Source: Methylocystis sp. Sn-Cys (GTDB lineage: Bacteria; Pseudomonadota; Alphaproteobacteria; Rhizobiales; Beijerinckiaceae). From it: a stretch of DNA of 64,000 bases. The notes beneath the pieces are model-generated. The model searched no databases. It was not told the origin of the DNA and saw only the letters and a list, made by a program, of their open reading frames with translations. Numbering within the stretch: the first letter of the stretch is position 1; each line of letters begins with the position of its first letter. The stretch lies in NCBI RefSeq assembly GCF_016745395.1, contig NZ_JAERVJ010000003.1, positions 62,001-126,000 of the forward strand. The letters run 5' to 3'. A program made the position numbers and the translations under genes. Shown piece by piece: positions 55,329-63,836 of this stretch.

Positions 55329-55975
55329 GGCGCTTTTCCCGGCTTGCCGACGAGCCGCGCGACCTCGGCGCGCAGCGCCGGCAGGACCTCCGCCTCGAAC
55401 CAGGGATTTTTCTTGAGCCAGCCGGTGTTGCGCCAGGAGGGGTGGGGCAGGGGGAAGATCAGCGGCTTTCCGCCCTGAAAGGCGCGCCAGCCGGCGACGG
55501 TCTCAGAGACGCCCGCTGATTTGGGCAGCGCATGGCCGAGCCGGGCGAAGTGGTAGGTCTGCGCGTAGCGCCCGATCGCGAGCACGGTTTCGATCTGCGG
55601 CATCGCCTCGAACAGGGCGTCGTGCCACAGTTTGCGGCACTCCGGGCGCGGCGGCAGATCGCCGCCCGTCGCGTCATTGCCGGGAAAGCAGAAGCCCATG
55701 GGGACGATGGCGACGCGCGACACATCGTAGAATGTGTCGCGGTCGACGCCCATCCAATCGCGCAGCCGCTCGCCAGACGGATCGTTGAAAGGAATGCCGG
55801 TCTGATTGACCAGATTGCCGGGCGCCTGACTCGCGACGAGAAGGCGCGCCGTGGGCGAAACCCGCAAGACCGGGCGCGGCGCGTGCGGTAGCGGCGACGG
55901 CGCCTCGGCGCAATGGCGGCAGGCGCGAATCCGTGTCGCAAGCGCCTCCAGCCGCTGTCGCGCGCCTGAGGCCAT
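55325..55975 (-). CDS. Uracil-DNA glycosylase family protein
   Basis: A 216-residue member of the uracil-DNA glycosylase superfamily. Visible are LLVASQAPGNLVNQTGIPFN (the motif 1 region, with the water-activating Asn/Asp in FNDPSGERLRDWM) and PLPHPSWRNTGWLKKNPWFE (motif 2, the DNA-intercalating HPS). Four cysteines occur near the N-terminus and in FCFPGN/ECRKLW, but the 4Fe-4S pattern of family 4/5 enzymes is not clear. It thus resembles the family annotated simply as UDG-like and acts presumably in base-excision repair. It starts one base into the GST stop and ends overlapping kdsA. Confidence 0.85.
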   Translation of the reverse strand: MASGARQRLEALATRIRACRHCAEAPSPLPHAPRPVLRVSPTARLLVASQAPGNLVNQTGIPFNDPSGERLRDWMGVDRDTFYDVSRVAIVPMGFCFPGNDATGGDLPPRPECRKLWHDALFEAMPQIETVLAIGRYAQTYHFARLGHALPKSAGVSETVAGWRAFQGGKPLIFPLPHPSWRNTGWLKKNPWFEAEVLPALRAEVARLVGKPGKAP

Positions 55976-56586
55976 CAGGCCGCCGCGCTCGGACGCGCCG
56001 AGATTTCCTGCCGCCAGCGGGCGAGGTGGGGCAGGTCGTCGGGGACCGCGAGTCCCGCAGGCGCTGTCAGCTCCATCGAGACGAAGGCGGTGATGTCCGC
56101 GATGGTGAACGCCTCTCCCGCGACATAGGGGCGCTTCGACAGCTCGCCGTCGAGGAAGCGCATGGCCCAGATCGCGCGCGGACGCAGCGACTCGGCGTAG
56201 TCCGGGAGCTGGGGCTGCTGCATCGCCGCGAGCTTCGGATGGGTATGACGGAAAATCATGGCCACCGCCAGGAAAAGGGAAAACTCCATGCGCCTTTGCC
56301 ACATCTCCACGAAAGCCTGCTCGCGCGCGTCGCGCCCGAAGAGCGGCGGCTCAGGATGGAGCCATTCGATATAGCGGCAGATGGCGACGGATTCGGTGAG
56401 GACTTCTCCGTCGTCGAGAACCAGGGCCGGGACGGCGCCCATCGGGTTGATACGCCTGAAATCCTCGCCTTTTTGTTCGAGCGCGAGCAGATCGACGCTG
56501 CGCGTGGGGATGGAGATCCCCTTCTCCGCGAGGAAAATCCGCACCCTCTTGGCGTTGGGGGCGAGCGCCGTATCGTAAAGAAGCAT
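55975..56586 (-). CDS. Glutathione S-transferase
   Basis: A 203-residue cytosolic GST. The N-terminal thioredoxin-like half has LLYDTALAPNAKRVRIFLAE and the glutathione-binding VPALVLDDGEVLTESVAICR. The C-terminal helical half has MRFLDGELSKRPYVAGEAFT and IADITAFVSMELT, with the conserved Asp of the N-capping box. It conjugates or removes glutathione on an unknown electrophile. It is the first gene of the GST-UDG-kdsA unit; the gor gene for glutathione recycling is elsewhere in the window. Confidence 0.9.
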   Translation of the reverse strand: MLLYDTALAPNAKRVRIFLAEKGISIPTRSVDLLALEQKGEDFRRINPMGAVPALVLDDGEVLTESVAICRYIEWLHPEPPLFGRDAREQAFVEMWQRRMEFSLFLAVAMIFRHTHPKLAAMQQPQLPDYAESLRPRAIWAMRFLDGELSKRPYVAGEAFTIADITAFVSMELTAPAGLAVPDDLPHLARWRQEISARPSAAA

Positions 56587-56718
56587 TTTGGACCTTTCTC
56601 TTTACTTGCAATTCAGAATTTAGTCGAAAGCGTGGCTGCTTGTGAGGGGGCTGTTAACATTTACCGGGAATTATCGCATTCGTCGGCTTCCGACGCAGTA
56701 ACGTCTTGCGTGTGTAAA

Positions 56719-58260
56719 ATGAGTGAAATCACCGCGGAAATGATCGAGCGTGGTCGTGGGCTCGATCCTCAGACTGCGACGCAAAAGCGTCGGCTCGGCG
56801 CGCGCGTGCGCCAGGCGCGAGAGCGCCTGACGACCTCCGACACGGGGTATCGCGGCGCTGATCTCGAGCTGCTGCGGGCCTATGCCGAGACGCGCGTCAA
56901 TTCCGCCGTATCGGCGGTGGCGCTCATTCTGATGATGTCCTTCCTGGCCCTGTATTGGGTCCCGAGCCAACGGATCATCGTCTGGCTCGTTCTCGCCTTT
57001 TCCAGCCTCATCCTCTGCTACGGCACGGCCAAGAGCCTGCTGAGCCGGGACGACTCCAAGATCACGGTCAAGGAGTGGCGCACCAAATTCGTCGCGACCG
57101 AGCTTATCCATGGCTTCGTCTGGGCCGGCGTCGCGGCGACCCTCCTGAGCGTCAACGACCCCAACGCCCGCACGCTGGTCATCTGCATGATGCTGATGTC
57201 CTCGGCGTTCAACACCATGGTGACGGCGACGATTCCGGCCGCCGTCTACGCCGCCATTCTGCCGGCCTCGCTGGCGAGCGTCGCCTATATCGCCGTCGCC
57301 GCGCGCGGCGCCCAAACCATCGCCCCCCTCGTCGCAATGGTGGCGGCGAGCCAGGTGTTTTTCTACGTGCTGGCCAGGCGTTTCCACCAGCTCGCCTCCG
57401 AAAGCCTGTTCTTCCGCGCCGAGAAGAACGAGCTCATCGCCGAGCTGGAGCAGGCCAAGGCGAATTCCGACGAGGCGCGCCGCCGGTCGGAAGAGGCCAA
57501 TCTCGCCAAGTCGCGTTTCCTCGCGACCATGAGCCACGAGCTGCGCACCCCGCTCAACGCCATACTGGGCTTTTCCGAGGTGCTGAAAAACGAGCTTTTC
57601 GGCCCGCATTCCAACCCAGCTTACAAGGAATATTCCTCCGATATTCATTCGAGCGGCCAGCATCTGCTGATGCTGATCAATGAAATCCTCGATCTCTCGC
57701 GCGTCGAGGCGGGCCGCTACGAATTGAAGGAGGAGAGCGTCTCGCTCGTCAATGTCGCGCAGGAGTGCCGCCATCTTTTGACGATCCGCGCCCAGAAGCG
57801 CGACATCAATTTGATCGAGGCGCTGGAGCCGAGCATGCCGCGCATCTGGGTGGATGAACGGGCCGTGCGCCAGGTCATTCTCAACCTTCTCACCAACGCC
57901 ATCAAATTCACGCCGCAGGGCGGGCAGGTGACGCTGAAGGTCGGCTGGACCAGCGCCGGCGGCCAATATGTCGCGATCAAGGACACGGGCCCCGGCATCC
58001 CCGAGGAGGAAATCGCCGTCGTCATGGCGTCCTTCGGACGCGGCACGCTCGCGCAGAAGAACGCCGACGAGGGCACGGGCCTGGGGCTGCCGATCGTCAA
58101 GGGCCTCGTCGAGCTGCATGGCGGCCAGTTCATGCTGAAGTCCAAAGTGCGCGAGGGCACCGAAGCGATCGTGATCTTCCCGCCCCAGCGCGTGATGAAC
58201 GCCCTGCCCAAGTTCGAGACGCCGACAGCCCAGAGCCCCGCCCGCCGCACGGCGGCGTGA
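56719..58260 (+). CDS. PleC-like sensor histidine kinase
   Basis: A 513-residue membrane kinase. Residues 60-215 hold about six helices with little periplasmic sequence (VSAVALILMMSFLALYWVPS, MVTATIPAAVYAAILPASLA). A coiled coil (ELIAELEQAKANSDEARRRS) leads to HisKA with His273 in FLATMSHELRTPLNAILGFS and the alphaproteobacterial text IHSSGQHLLMLINEILDLSR. The HATPase ends in DEGTGLGLPIVKGLVELHGG. This is the PleC/PdhS group that in Rhizobiales often feeds the DivK-CtrA cell-cycle pathway, but the link is only by resemblance. No regulator is adjacent. Confidence 0.88.
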   Translation: MSEITAEMIERGRGLDPQTATQKRRLGARVRQARERLTTSDTGYRGADLELLRAYAETRVNSAVSAVALILMMSFLALYWVPSQRIIVWLVLAFSSLILCYGTAKSLLSRDDSKITVKEWRTKFVATELIHGFVWAGVAATLLSVNDPNARTLVICMMLMSSAFNTMVTATIPAAVYAAILPASLASVAYIAVAARGAQTIAPLVAMVAASQVFFYVLARRFHQLASESLFFRAEKNELIAELEQAKANSDEARRRSEEANLAKSRFLATMSHELRTPLNAILGFSEVLKNELFGPHSNPAYKEYSSDIHSSGQHLLMLINEILDLSRVEAGRYELKEESVSLVNVAQECRHLLTIRAQKRDINLIEALEPSMPRIWVDERAVRQVILNLLTNAIKFTPQGGQVTLKVGWTSAGGQYVAIKDTGPGIPEEEIAVVMASFGRGTLAQKNADEGTGLGLPIVKGLVELHGGQFMLKSKVREGTEAIVIFPPQRVMNALPKFETPTAQSPARRTAA

Positions 58261-58323
58261 TTCGCTCGCATCGCGCGGCGAACGCTAATTCCATGCGAGC
58301 GGAAAGCGCGCTAGCTTCGTGTC

Positions 58324-59049
58324 ATGACGACCCATGACGCAAATCCCGCCGGGGACTCCGCGGCGCTCGTGCTTTTCTCCGGCGGACAGGACTCGACCAC
58401 CTGCCTCGCCTGGGCGCTGGCGCATTTCTCCCGCGTCGAGACCGTGGGCTTCGATTACGGTCAGCGCCATCGCATCGAGCTGGCGCAACGCGCCGCTTTG
58501 CGGGACGGCCTCGGCGCGCTCTCGCCGCTGTGGCGGTCGCGGCTCGGCGAGGACCATACGATCTCGCTCGAGGCGCTCGGCGCCGTCTCCGAAACCGCGC
58601 TGACGCGGGAGGCCGAAGTCGCGCTCGGGGAGGGCGGCCTGCCGAATACCTTCGTTCCCGGCCGCAATATCATCTTCCTCACTTTCGCGGCCGCGCTCGC
58701 CTATCGGCGCTCCATCGCCGACCTCGTCGGCGGCATGTGCGAGACCGATTACTCCGGCTATCCGGACTGCCGCTACGACACGATTCGCGCCGTGAACCGG
58801 GCCTTGACCCTCGGCATGGCGACCGATGTGGAAATCCATACGCCTTTGATGTGGATCGACAAGGCGGCGACCTGGCGCATGGCGCACGACCTCGGCGGCG
58901 AAGGGCTCGTCGAGCTCATCGTGGAGGAATCGCACACCTGCTATCTGGGCGAGCGCGGCAAGCGCTTCGAATGGGGCTATGGCTGCGGCGAGTGCCCCGC
59001 CTGCAAGCTGCGCGCGGCGGGCTGGGAGAAATTTGTGGCGACGCTGTGA
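58324..59049 (+). CDS. queC: 7-cyano-7-deazaguanine synthase
   Basis: Uses ATP and ammonia to turn carboxydeazaguanine into preQ0 in the queuosine pathway. The 241-residue protein has the PP-loop [80 protein letters not shown] and the C-terminal zinc site HTCYLG - [16 protein letters not shown] with four Cys. Product goes to QueF (gene at 52501). Complete and standard. Confidence 0.96.
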   Translation: MTTHDANPAGDSAALVLFSGGQDSTTCLAWALAHFSRVETVGFDYGQRHRIELAQRAALRDGLGALSPLWRSRLGEDHTISLEALGAVSETALTREAEVALGEGGLPNTFVPGRNIIFLTFAAALAYRRSIADLVGGMCETDYSGYPDCRYDTIRAVNRALTLGMATDVEIHTPLMWIDKAATWRMAHDLGGEGLVELIVEESHTCYLGERGKRFEWGYGCGECPACKLRAAGWEKFVATL

Positions 59050-59084
59050 GGGACAATTCGGGCGAACGCCGGGCGAGAGCTCAT

Positions 59085-59210
59085 CCCTCCCCTTTACGGG
59101 GAGGGTGGCCCCGCGTCAGCGGGGTCGGGTGGGGTAAAGCCCCAACACAATTGTTGCGGCGTGGCCCCACCCGGCGGCCTTTGGCCGCCGACCTCCCCGT
59201 AAAGGGGAGG
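59085..59210. repeat. Uninterrupted family C palindrome
   Basis: Outer arms CCCTCCCCTTTACGGGGAGG and CCTCCCCGTAAAGGGGAGG flank an inner CGGGTGGGGTAAAG / GTGGCCCCACCCG pair. This is the intact form of the element split at 49820-50036. It lies between queC and rpmJ. Confidence 0.85.
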
Positions 59211-59352
59211 TATGGGGGCTAACGACGCCAGATTGGAACGTACCGCCATTCAAGCAGTTTCGACTTGATCGGCGGCGTAAAATTTGGCATATCCGGCCGT
59301 AACGAGGCGCTGGGCGTTATCCCGGCCAGTGTTCTATTGCCGAGGATAGACC

Positions 59353-59478
59353 ATGAAAGTCCGCAACTCTCTGAAGTCCCTGCGTTCGCGCCATCGCGCC
59401 AACCAGATCGTGCGCCGCAAGGGCCGCGTCTACGTCATCAACAAGGTTCAGAAGCGCTACAAGGCCCGCCAGGGCTGA
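59353..59478 (+). CDS. rpmJ: 50S ribosomal protein L36 (zinc-free form)
   Basis: A 41-residue ribosomal protein coded by [20 protein letters not shown] followed by [20 protein letters not shown] and G. It lacks the four zinc-binding residues (Cys/His) of the short L36 form and matches the longer C-minus paralogue that dominates in Alphaproteobacteria. GAGGAT precedes the ATG at 59353, and a rho-independent terminator follows at 59513, so it is a single-gene transcript. Confidence 0.95.
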   Translation: MKVRNSLKSLRSRHRANQIVRRKGRVYVINKVQKRYKARQG

Positions 59479-59512
59479 GCCTCCGGGGCTCTCCCCGCAA
59501 TTGAGCTTTTTC

Positions 59513-59549
59513 AAAAGCCGCGACGCCGACAGGCTCGCGGCTTTTGCTT
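59513..59549 (+). terminator. Rho-independent terminator of rpmJ
   Basis: A stem AAAAGCCGCGA / TCGCGGCTTTT with an 11-base loop is flanked by T runs on both strands, 35 bases after the L36 stop. Confidence 0.88.
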
Positions 59550-59709
59550 ATTCCAAAAGGTCTAAGTAGTTCTCCAGTATCGGTCGTGTCCGAAAGGCCG
59601 AATTCCGTCGGCTATGCTTTCCTGAATATCTTCAGCTCGAGACAAATCCTAGAGGTCTGCCGACCGCGTCCCTCCTGGCGGCGCATAAGGCACAGCAGGA
59701 AGGCTCGAT

Positions 59710-61197
59710 ATGAACGATCTTCTTCATCTCCCCGCGCAATACGTCGTTCCGGACGCGGGCGTCGCCCATGTCGACGCCGGCGTCCAAAATCCATCGTCCT
59801 TTCCCGAGTGGACGCTGGACCAGATTGGCGCGGAGGACGAGGAGATCAAGAACCGCTGCATCGACCTTGTCCAGAAGGTCGAGGAGCTTTGCGCGGTCAA
59901 GGCGCATTTCGTCGAGATTTCGAACTGGATCGGCCATATCCTCGCGGCGCGCGAGGAGACCAACGCCGCCCTGGTCGAGCGCGGCATGATGATCGCGCTG
60001 ACCGAGGGCGCGCTCGCCGACATGAAGGAAGAAAATCGCGCGCTTTACGAGGAGAGGGACGAGGCGCGGACCGAAAACAGCCTGCTAACCTTGGAGACTG
60101 CGCGGCTGCGCGAGGCGACGCAGGCTCATGAAGCGCGGATCGAGACGCTGGAGGCGGATCTGCGCCAGGCTCAGGGCGTCGGCGCTCAGTATCAGGAGGC
60201 TTACGAAGCCGAGCGCGCCGAAGTCTATCATCTCAAGGGCGACCTCGACGAATTGCAGGACGCGGTGGCCAAGAACGACCGGCTCATCACGCAGTTGCAG
60301 CTCGATCTTTCCGCGGCGCGGGACGAAGCCGCCTTCGCGCGCCAACATGCCGACGTCCTGCAAGCAAATCTCGTCGAAGTTCAGACGCACGCAGGCGCGC
60401 TGCAGAACGAGCTGGCGGAGGGGAAGGTCTACGCCGGAGGGCTTGTCGAGCGCATCCGCGAATTGGAGATCGCGCTCGAAACCGAGCGGCGCCAGATCGG
60501 CAAGCTCGAGGAGCTGATCGCCTCGACCCATATGGAGCATCAAAGGGCGCAGGCCGCCTCGCGCCTGGAGCTCGAGGAGCATCGCCGTCAGATCGCCGAG
60601 CTGGAAGCCAAGCTCGACGAGCAGGTCTCGCGCGCGCAGGCCGCCGAGCGGCTTCTTGTCGAAGCGCGGTCCGAGCTGCAGGAGAAGAGCGACCAGTGCC
60701 GCGTCGGCGAGCGTCTGGTTCAGGACCTGGAGCAGAAACTCCTGCGTCTTTCGGAACATTCCGAAGCCACGGCCGCCGATATGCTGGCGCTCAAGGAAAA
60801 GCTGGACGCCCGCGAGCGCGCCCATGCGCGGCTCAGCAGGCGCGCCCGCTCACTGATCCGGGCGATGCGCGACCTCTCCGCCCGGCTCGAAAAATCCGAG
60901 CAGAAAGCCGCGCTCGCCGGCGACCGGCTGAATGCGGAGCGCAGCCGCTTCGCCGATCAGAAGGCGCATCTCGAACAGGCGAACCGCGACCTGGTGGAGC
61001 AACTCGAAAGGGAGCGCGCCTCCGGCAAGGTGACGGCGGGCGCCCTGGAGGCGGCGCGGCAGCAGCGGCTGCTGCAGGCCCGCGAGGAGGAGCCGTCGCG
61101 CGACGATCTTATCCTCGCCGATATTCTGGCCCGGGCGGAAAGGGCCCATCTCGAGGCGGAGGCTCTGGCCGCCGCTCAGGCGCCCATCAAGGCCTGA
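59710..61197 (+). CDS. Long coiled-coil protein, possibly filament-forming
   Basis: A 495-residue soluble protein with a short non-coiled head (residues 1-45), a first segment NRCIDLVQKVEELCAVKAHF and then almost continuous heptad text from about residue 90 to 470, with almost no Pro or Gly in that stretch (for example ALYEERDEARTENSLLTLET, AARDEAAFARQHADVLQANL, RRQIAELEAKLDEQVSRAQA). The architecture (head, long rod, short tail) recalls crescentin and other bacterial intermediate-filament-like proteins; sequence identity to crescentin was not shown. Its last 22 bases overlap the 3' end of the HDAC-like gene on the other strand. No ATPase head, so it is not an SMC. A cell-shape or polar role is a guess. 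Confidence 0.7.
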   Translation: MNDLLHLPAQYVVPDAGVAHVDAGVQNPSSFPEWTLDQIGAEDEEIKNRCIDLVQKVEELCAVKAHFVEISNWIGHILAAREETNAALVERGMMIALTEGALADMKEENRALYEERDEARTENSLLTLETARLREATQAHEARIETLEADLRQAQGVGAQYQEAYEAERAEVYHLKGDLDELQDAVAKNDRLITQLQLDLSAARDEAAFARQHADVLQANLVEVQTHAGALQNELAEGKVYAGGLVERIRELEIALETERRQIGKLEELIASTHMEHQRAQAASRLELEEHRRQIAELEAKLDEQVSRAQAAERLLVEARSELQEKSDQCRVGERLVQDLEQKLLRLSEHSEATAADMLALKEKLDARERAHARLSRRARSLIRAMRDLSARLEKSEQKAALAGDRLNAERSRFADQKAHLEQANRDLVEQLERERASGKVTAGALEAARQQRLLQAREEEPSRDDLILADILARAERAHLEAEALAAAQAPIKA

Positions 61198-62105
61198 ACA
61201 TGGGCCGCGACGCTGCGGCTCAAGCCTTCGAGATCGTAGCCGCCTTCGAGAAGAGAGACGAGCCGCCCGCCGCATCTCTTGTCGGCGACGTCCATCAGGC
61301 GCTTGGTCGTCTCGCTGAAATCCCGCTCGGTGAGGAGAAGCCCGCCGAGCGGGTCGCGTTCATGGGCGTCGAAGCCGGCCGAGATGAGGATGATGTCCGG
61401 GCCAAAGTCGCGCAGCCGCGGCAGGACGCGGTCGACGAACGCCTCCTGGAAGGCGTAACCAGACGAGCCGGCCAGCAATGGCGCATTGACGATGGTGTCG
61501 TGCTCGCCGGTTTCGTTGCGCCCGCCGGTGCCGGGGTAAAACGGCGCCTGATGGAGGGAGCAGTAAAGAACGCTGCCGTCGGCCCAGAAAATATCCTGAG
61601 TGCCGTTGCCGTGATGCACGTCGAAATCCACGATGGCGACGCGTTCGACGCCATGCGCCGCCTGGGCGTGGCGCGCGGCGATGGCGATATTATTGATGAA
61701 GCAGAATCCCATGGGCGTCTGCACGCTCGCGTGATGGCCCGGCGGGCGCGTGGCGACGAAAGCGGTGTCGGCCGCGCCGCTCATCACCGCGTCGATCGCG
61801 GCGACGGCGCCGCCCGCCGAACGCCAGACCGCCTCGAGCGTCTTGGCGCACATCAGCGTGTCGCTGTCGAGCGCCGCATAGCCTTCGCGCGGCCCGGCCT
61901 GTTCGAGCGCATCGAGATAGCTTTGCGGATGCACGCGCAGCACTGCTTCGAGGGACGCGCGCGGCGCATTCACGCGCGTAAGGGATTGGAAGCGCTCGGC
62001 GTCCAGCTCGCGCTCTATGGCGCGCAGCCGATCCGGGCGCTCGGGATGCCCCGGACCCATTTCGTGATCGAGACCGCTCGCATGCGTGACGAGAAGCGTT
62101 TTCAC
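61176..62105 (-). CDS. Histone deacetylase-like amidohydrolase
   Basis: A 309-residue zinc deacetylase of the class II HDAC/AcuC/APAH group. It starts KTLLVTHASGLDHEMGPGHP, has the FVATRPPGHHASVQTPMGFC active-site His pair, the zinc ligands in VAIVDFDVHHGNGTQDIFWA and ISAGFDAHERDPLGGLLLT, and the GGYDLEGL Tyr-containing end. In bacteria such enzymes deacetylate small molecules, polyamines or lysines; the substrate here is open. A GTG at 62105 is used, since it gives the family's usual start; an ATG at 62162 would add 19 residues. Converges with the coiled-coil gene with 22 overlapping bases. Confidence 0.9.
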   Translation of the reverse strand: MKTLLVTHASGLDHEMGPGHPERPDRLRAIERELDAERFQSLTRVNAPRASLEAVLRVHPQSYLDALEQAGPREGYAALDSDTLMCAKTLEAVWRSAGGAVAAIDAVMSGAADTAFVATRPPGHHASVQTPMGFCFINNIAIAARHAQAAHGVERVAIVDFDVHHGNGTQDIFWADGSVLYCSLHQAPFYPGTGGRNETGEHDTIVNAPLLAGSSGYAFQEAFVDRVLPRLRDFGPDIILISAGFDAHERDPLGGLLLTERDFSETTKRLMDVADKRCGGRLVSLLEGGYDLEGLSRSVAAHVQALMGA

Positions 62106-62351
62106 AAGATCGCCGCTAAAGGGGCGGACGATTCCCGCCCTGTTCCTGTGTTTTTCGCCCATGTCTGTGAAAAATGAAAGACGTCAAGTCCTCATTTGGG
62201 GCGGCTTGGGACAATTTCTTCGCGCTGCAACGTGGCGCCCTGGCAACACCAAGGGAATATTGGCTCCAATATGGCGGTGAGGCGGATTGTCCCGGGCGAG
62301 TTCGTGATAAGCATTTTTCGTGACTATCCTGCGGCGGAAAGGAGCGTTGGC

Positions 62352-62960
62352 ATGAATTCGAGGCTTTTGGTTGCAACGGCGCTATCCGCGCTCGCGCTCG
62401 CTGGCTGTTACAGCGGGACGCGTTTGCCCGAGCCGAAGCTGTCGGGTCGCGACGCCGAATTTCTGGCGCTCGCGCCGAAAGCCGAAATCAGCTCCGAATT
62501 CGATCGCTATCTCGTGGATTACAAGACGAACGAGCCGGTTGGCTCGATCATCGTCGATTCCAGGTCGCATTTCCTTTACTACGTGATGCCCGGCGGCAAG
62601 GCTGTTCGTTATGGCGTTGCGACAGGGCAGGACGCGATGGGTTGGAGCGGCCGCGCCTATGTTGGCGCGATGCAGGAATGGCCGCGCTGGATTCCGCCCA
62701 AGGACATGCTCCAGCGCTGGCCGCATCTGCAGCCGACCGCCGACGCCGGCGGCCTGCCGGGCGGCCCGGACAATCCGCTCGGCTCGCGGGCCCTCTATCT
62801 CTATCAGGAGGGCAAGGACACGCTCTACCGCATCCACGGCACCAATGAGCCGGAGAAGATCGGCCAGGGCGTTTCCTCGGGCTGCATCCGCATGCGCGAC
62901 ATCGACGCGATCGACCTCTACAGCCGCGTGAAGGTGGGCACCAAGGTCGTCGTGATCTAA
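62352..62960 (+). CDS. L,D-transpeptidase lipoprotein (YkuD domain)
   Basis: A 202-residue exported enzyme that makes 3-3 cross-links or links lipoprotein to peptidoglycan. It has a lipoprotein-type signal (LLVATALSALALAGCYSG, lipidated Cys at the start of the mature form). The YkuD domain shows IIVDSRSHFLYYVMPGGKAV, the His-x-x-Asn of YRIHGTNEPEKIGQGVSSGC and the catalytic Cys in GVSSGCIRMRDIDAIDLYSR. Active-site residues are complete. The ATG at 62352 is preceded by GGAAAGGAG. No partner gene is adjacent. Confidence 0.92.
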   Translation: MNSRLLVATALSALALAGCYSGTRLPEPKLSGRDAEFLALAPKAEISSEFDRYLVDYKTNEPVGSIIVDSRSHFLYYVMPGGKAVRYGVATGQDAMGWSGRAYVGAMQEWPRWIPPKDMLQRWPHLQPTADAGGLPGGPDNPLGSRALYLYQEGKDTLYRIHGTNEPEKIGQGVSSGCIRMRDIDAIDLYSRVKVGTKVVVI

Positions 62961-62966
62961 ACTATT

Positions 62967-63117
62967 GTGATTCCCGGCGGGCTGAAAGCCCGACGGGAAT
63001 CTAGCCACAAGAGCGCTGGTTTTACTCAAAGCCCGTCATTGCGAGCGAAGCGAAGCAATCCAGGGCGGCGATGCGGCCCTGGATTGCTTCGTCGGCTCCG
63101 CCTCCTCGCAATGACGG
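62967..63117. repeat. Composite repeat: half of family A then family B
   Basis: A family A half (GATTCCCGGCGGGCTGAAAG then CCCGACGGGAATC, 62967-63002) is followed by a full family B palindrome (63034-63117) nearly identical to that at 25880-25963. Here the order is A then B, the mirror of the composites at 53825 and 63837. Confidence 0.85.
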
Positions 63118-63202
63118 CGGTGATTCCTGTGTGTCCAAACGGCGCGAGCGTCGGGGATGGCGCCGAACCAGTCGAGCAGATCCCGCACAATGACCGCGGG
63201 AC

Positions 63203-63239
63203 GAGCCTCCTCCGCCGCGGGGGGAGGCTCTTTCATTTC
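63203..63239 (+). terminator. Rho-independent terminator
   Basis: A stem GAGCCTCC / GGAGGCTC with a 12-base loop is followed by TTTCATTT. It lies before the first small peptide gene and after the L,D-transpeptidase, which it may terminate despite 240 bases of intervening repeat. Confidence 0.75.
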
Positions 63240-63343
63240 GAGCCACCCTTCGGCCCGTGCGCCCGCGCACTGTGTCTGCGTCCCTGCCTCCCTAATCTGC
63301 GCTTATTCGCCGATGGGCGAGGCGGAGATAGAAGGAGGCTTCC

Positions 63344-63487
63344 ATGCGACAGACAGCGGGATTGGGCGCTTTGCTCGTGGTCTTTCTGGTTCTCGCGCTC
63401 GAATTGGCTGGCGCTGGCGCTTATGTCGTCTCGAGCGCTCATGCGGATGCGAGCGATTTTTGCTTCGGCTATGCGCTTTGTCGTTAA
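63344..63487 (+). CDS. Tiny secreted cysteine peptide (DFCFGYA-x-C family, copy 1)
   Basis: A 47-residue precursor with a strong ribosome site (GAAGGAGG seven bases before the ATG). Residues 4-34 are a hydrophobic signal (GLGALLVVFLVLALELAGAG) ending SSAHADA, a good signal peptidase site. The predicted mature peptide is only about eleven residues, SDFCFGYALCR, with two Cys six positions apart that could form a small ring. The last part matches the second gene at 63628 nearly exactly (DFCFGYA-x-C). The conserved end, against a dissimilar signal region, argues for selection on the mature peptide. No known family is recognised. Confidence 0.72.
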   Translation: MRQTAGLGALLVVFLVLALELAGAGAYVVSSAHADASDFCFGYALCR

Positions 63488-63517
63488 GCACGCTCGAGGG
63501 CGCCTGGACGGTTTCTC

Positions 63518-63543
63518 GGAACCGGAGCCGTAGGATCGGCGTT
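63518..63543 (+). promoter_or_regulatory. EcfG-type stress promoter of the second tiny peptide
   Basis: GGAAC at 63518-63522, 17 bases, then CGTT at 63540-63543 is an exact EcfG consensus. It starts 31 bases after the stop of the first peptide gene and lies 85 bases before the second peptide start. It places at least the second peptide in the general stress regulon. Confidence 0.72.
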
Positions 63544-63627
63544 AGTCGGCCAAGGGGGCGCAGGCGCGCAAATTGAGAGGCGAGGCAGCCCCGATATTGC
63601 GGCGCAAGGCATTTCGGGGAGGGGCTT

Positions 63628-63759
63628 ATGAGAAAATCACTTATTTTCGGCCTTCTATCGCTGATGGTGGCGGCAAGCTTCGCGAGCGCGGGGGCCTTGT
63701 TCAAATCGCCCTCCGCGGCGGCAGCCGATTTCTGCTTCGGCTACGCCATCTGCGAGTGA
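63628..63759 (+). CDS. Tiny secreted cysteine peptide (DFCFGYA-x-C family, copy 2)
   Basis: A 43-residue precursor starting at ATG 63628 after GGGGAGGGGC, a good ribosome site. The signal part (RKSLIFGLLSLMVAASFASA then GALFKSPSAAAA) shares almost nothing with copy 1, but the mature end DFCFGYAICE matches DFCFGYALCR at eight of ten positions. Cleavage after AAAA would release about ten residues with two Cys. An exact EcfG promoter precedes it. The two genes read as a tandem pair of paralogues that diverged except in the product. No homologue is known to me; function could be signal, metal-binding or membrane-active peptide. Confidence 0.75.
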   Translation: MRKSLIFGLLSLMVAASFASAGALFKSPSAAAADFCFGYAICE

Positions 63760-63836
63760 TACGAGATCCGCTTGATTGGTTCGGTGTTGATCTCGACGTT
63801 CGCAGACGAGCGATCGGAATTACCGCCGTCATTGCG

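Noticed and set aside
55933-56718. A longer N-terminus for the PleC-like kinase
   Set aside because: The frame stays open far upstream, but that part is antisense to the GST and UDG genes and has no conserved text; the ATG at 56719 gives a normal kinase.
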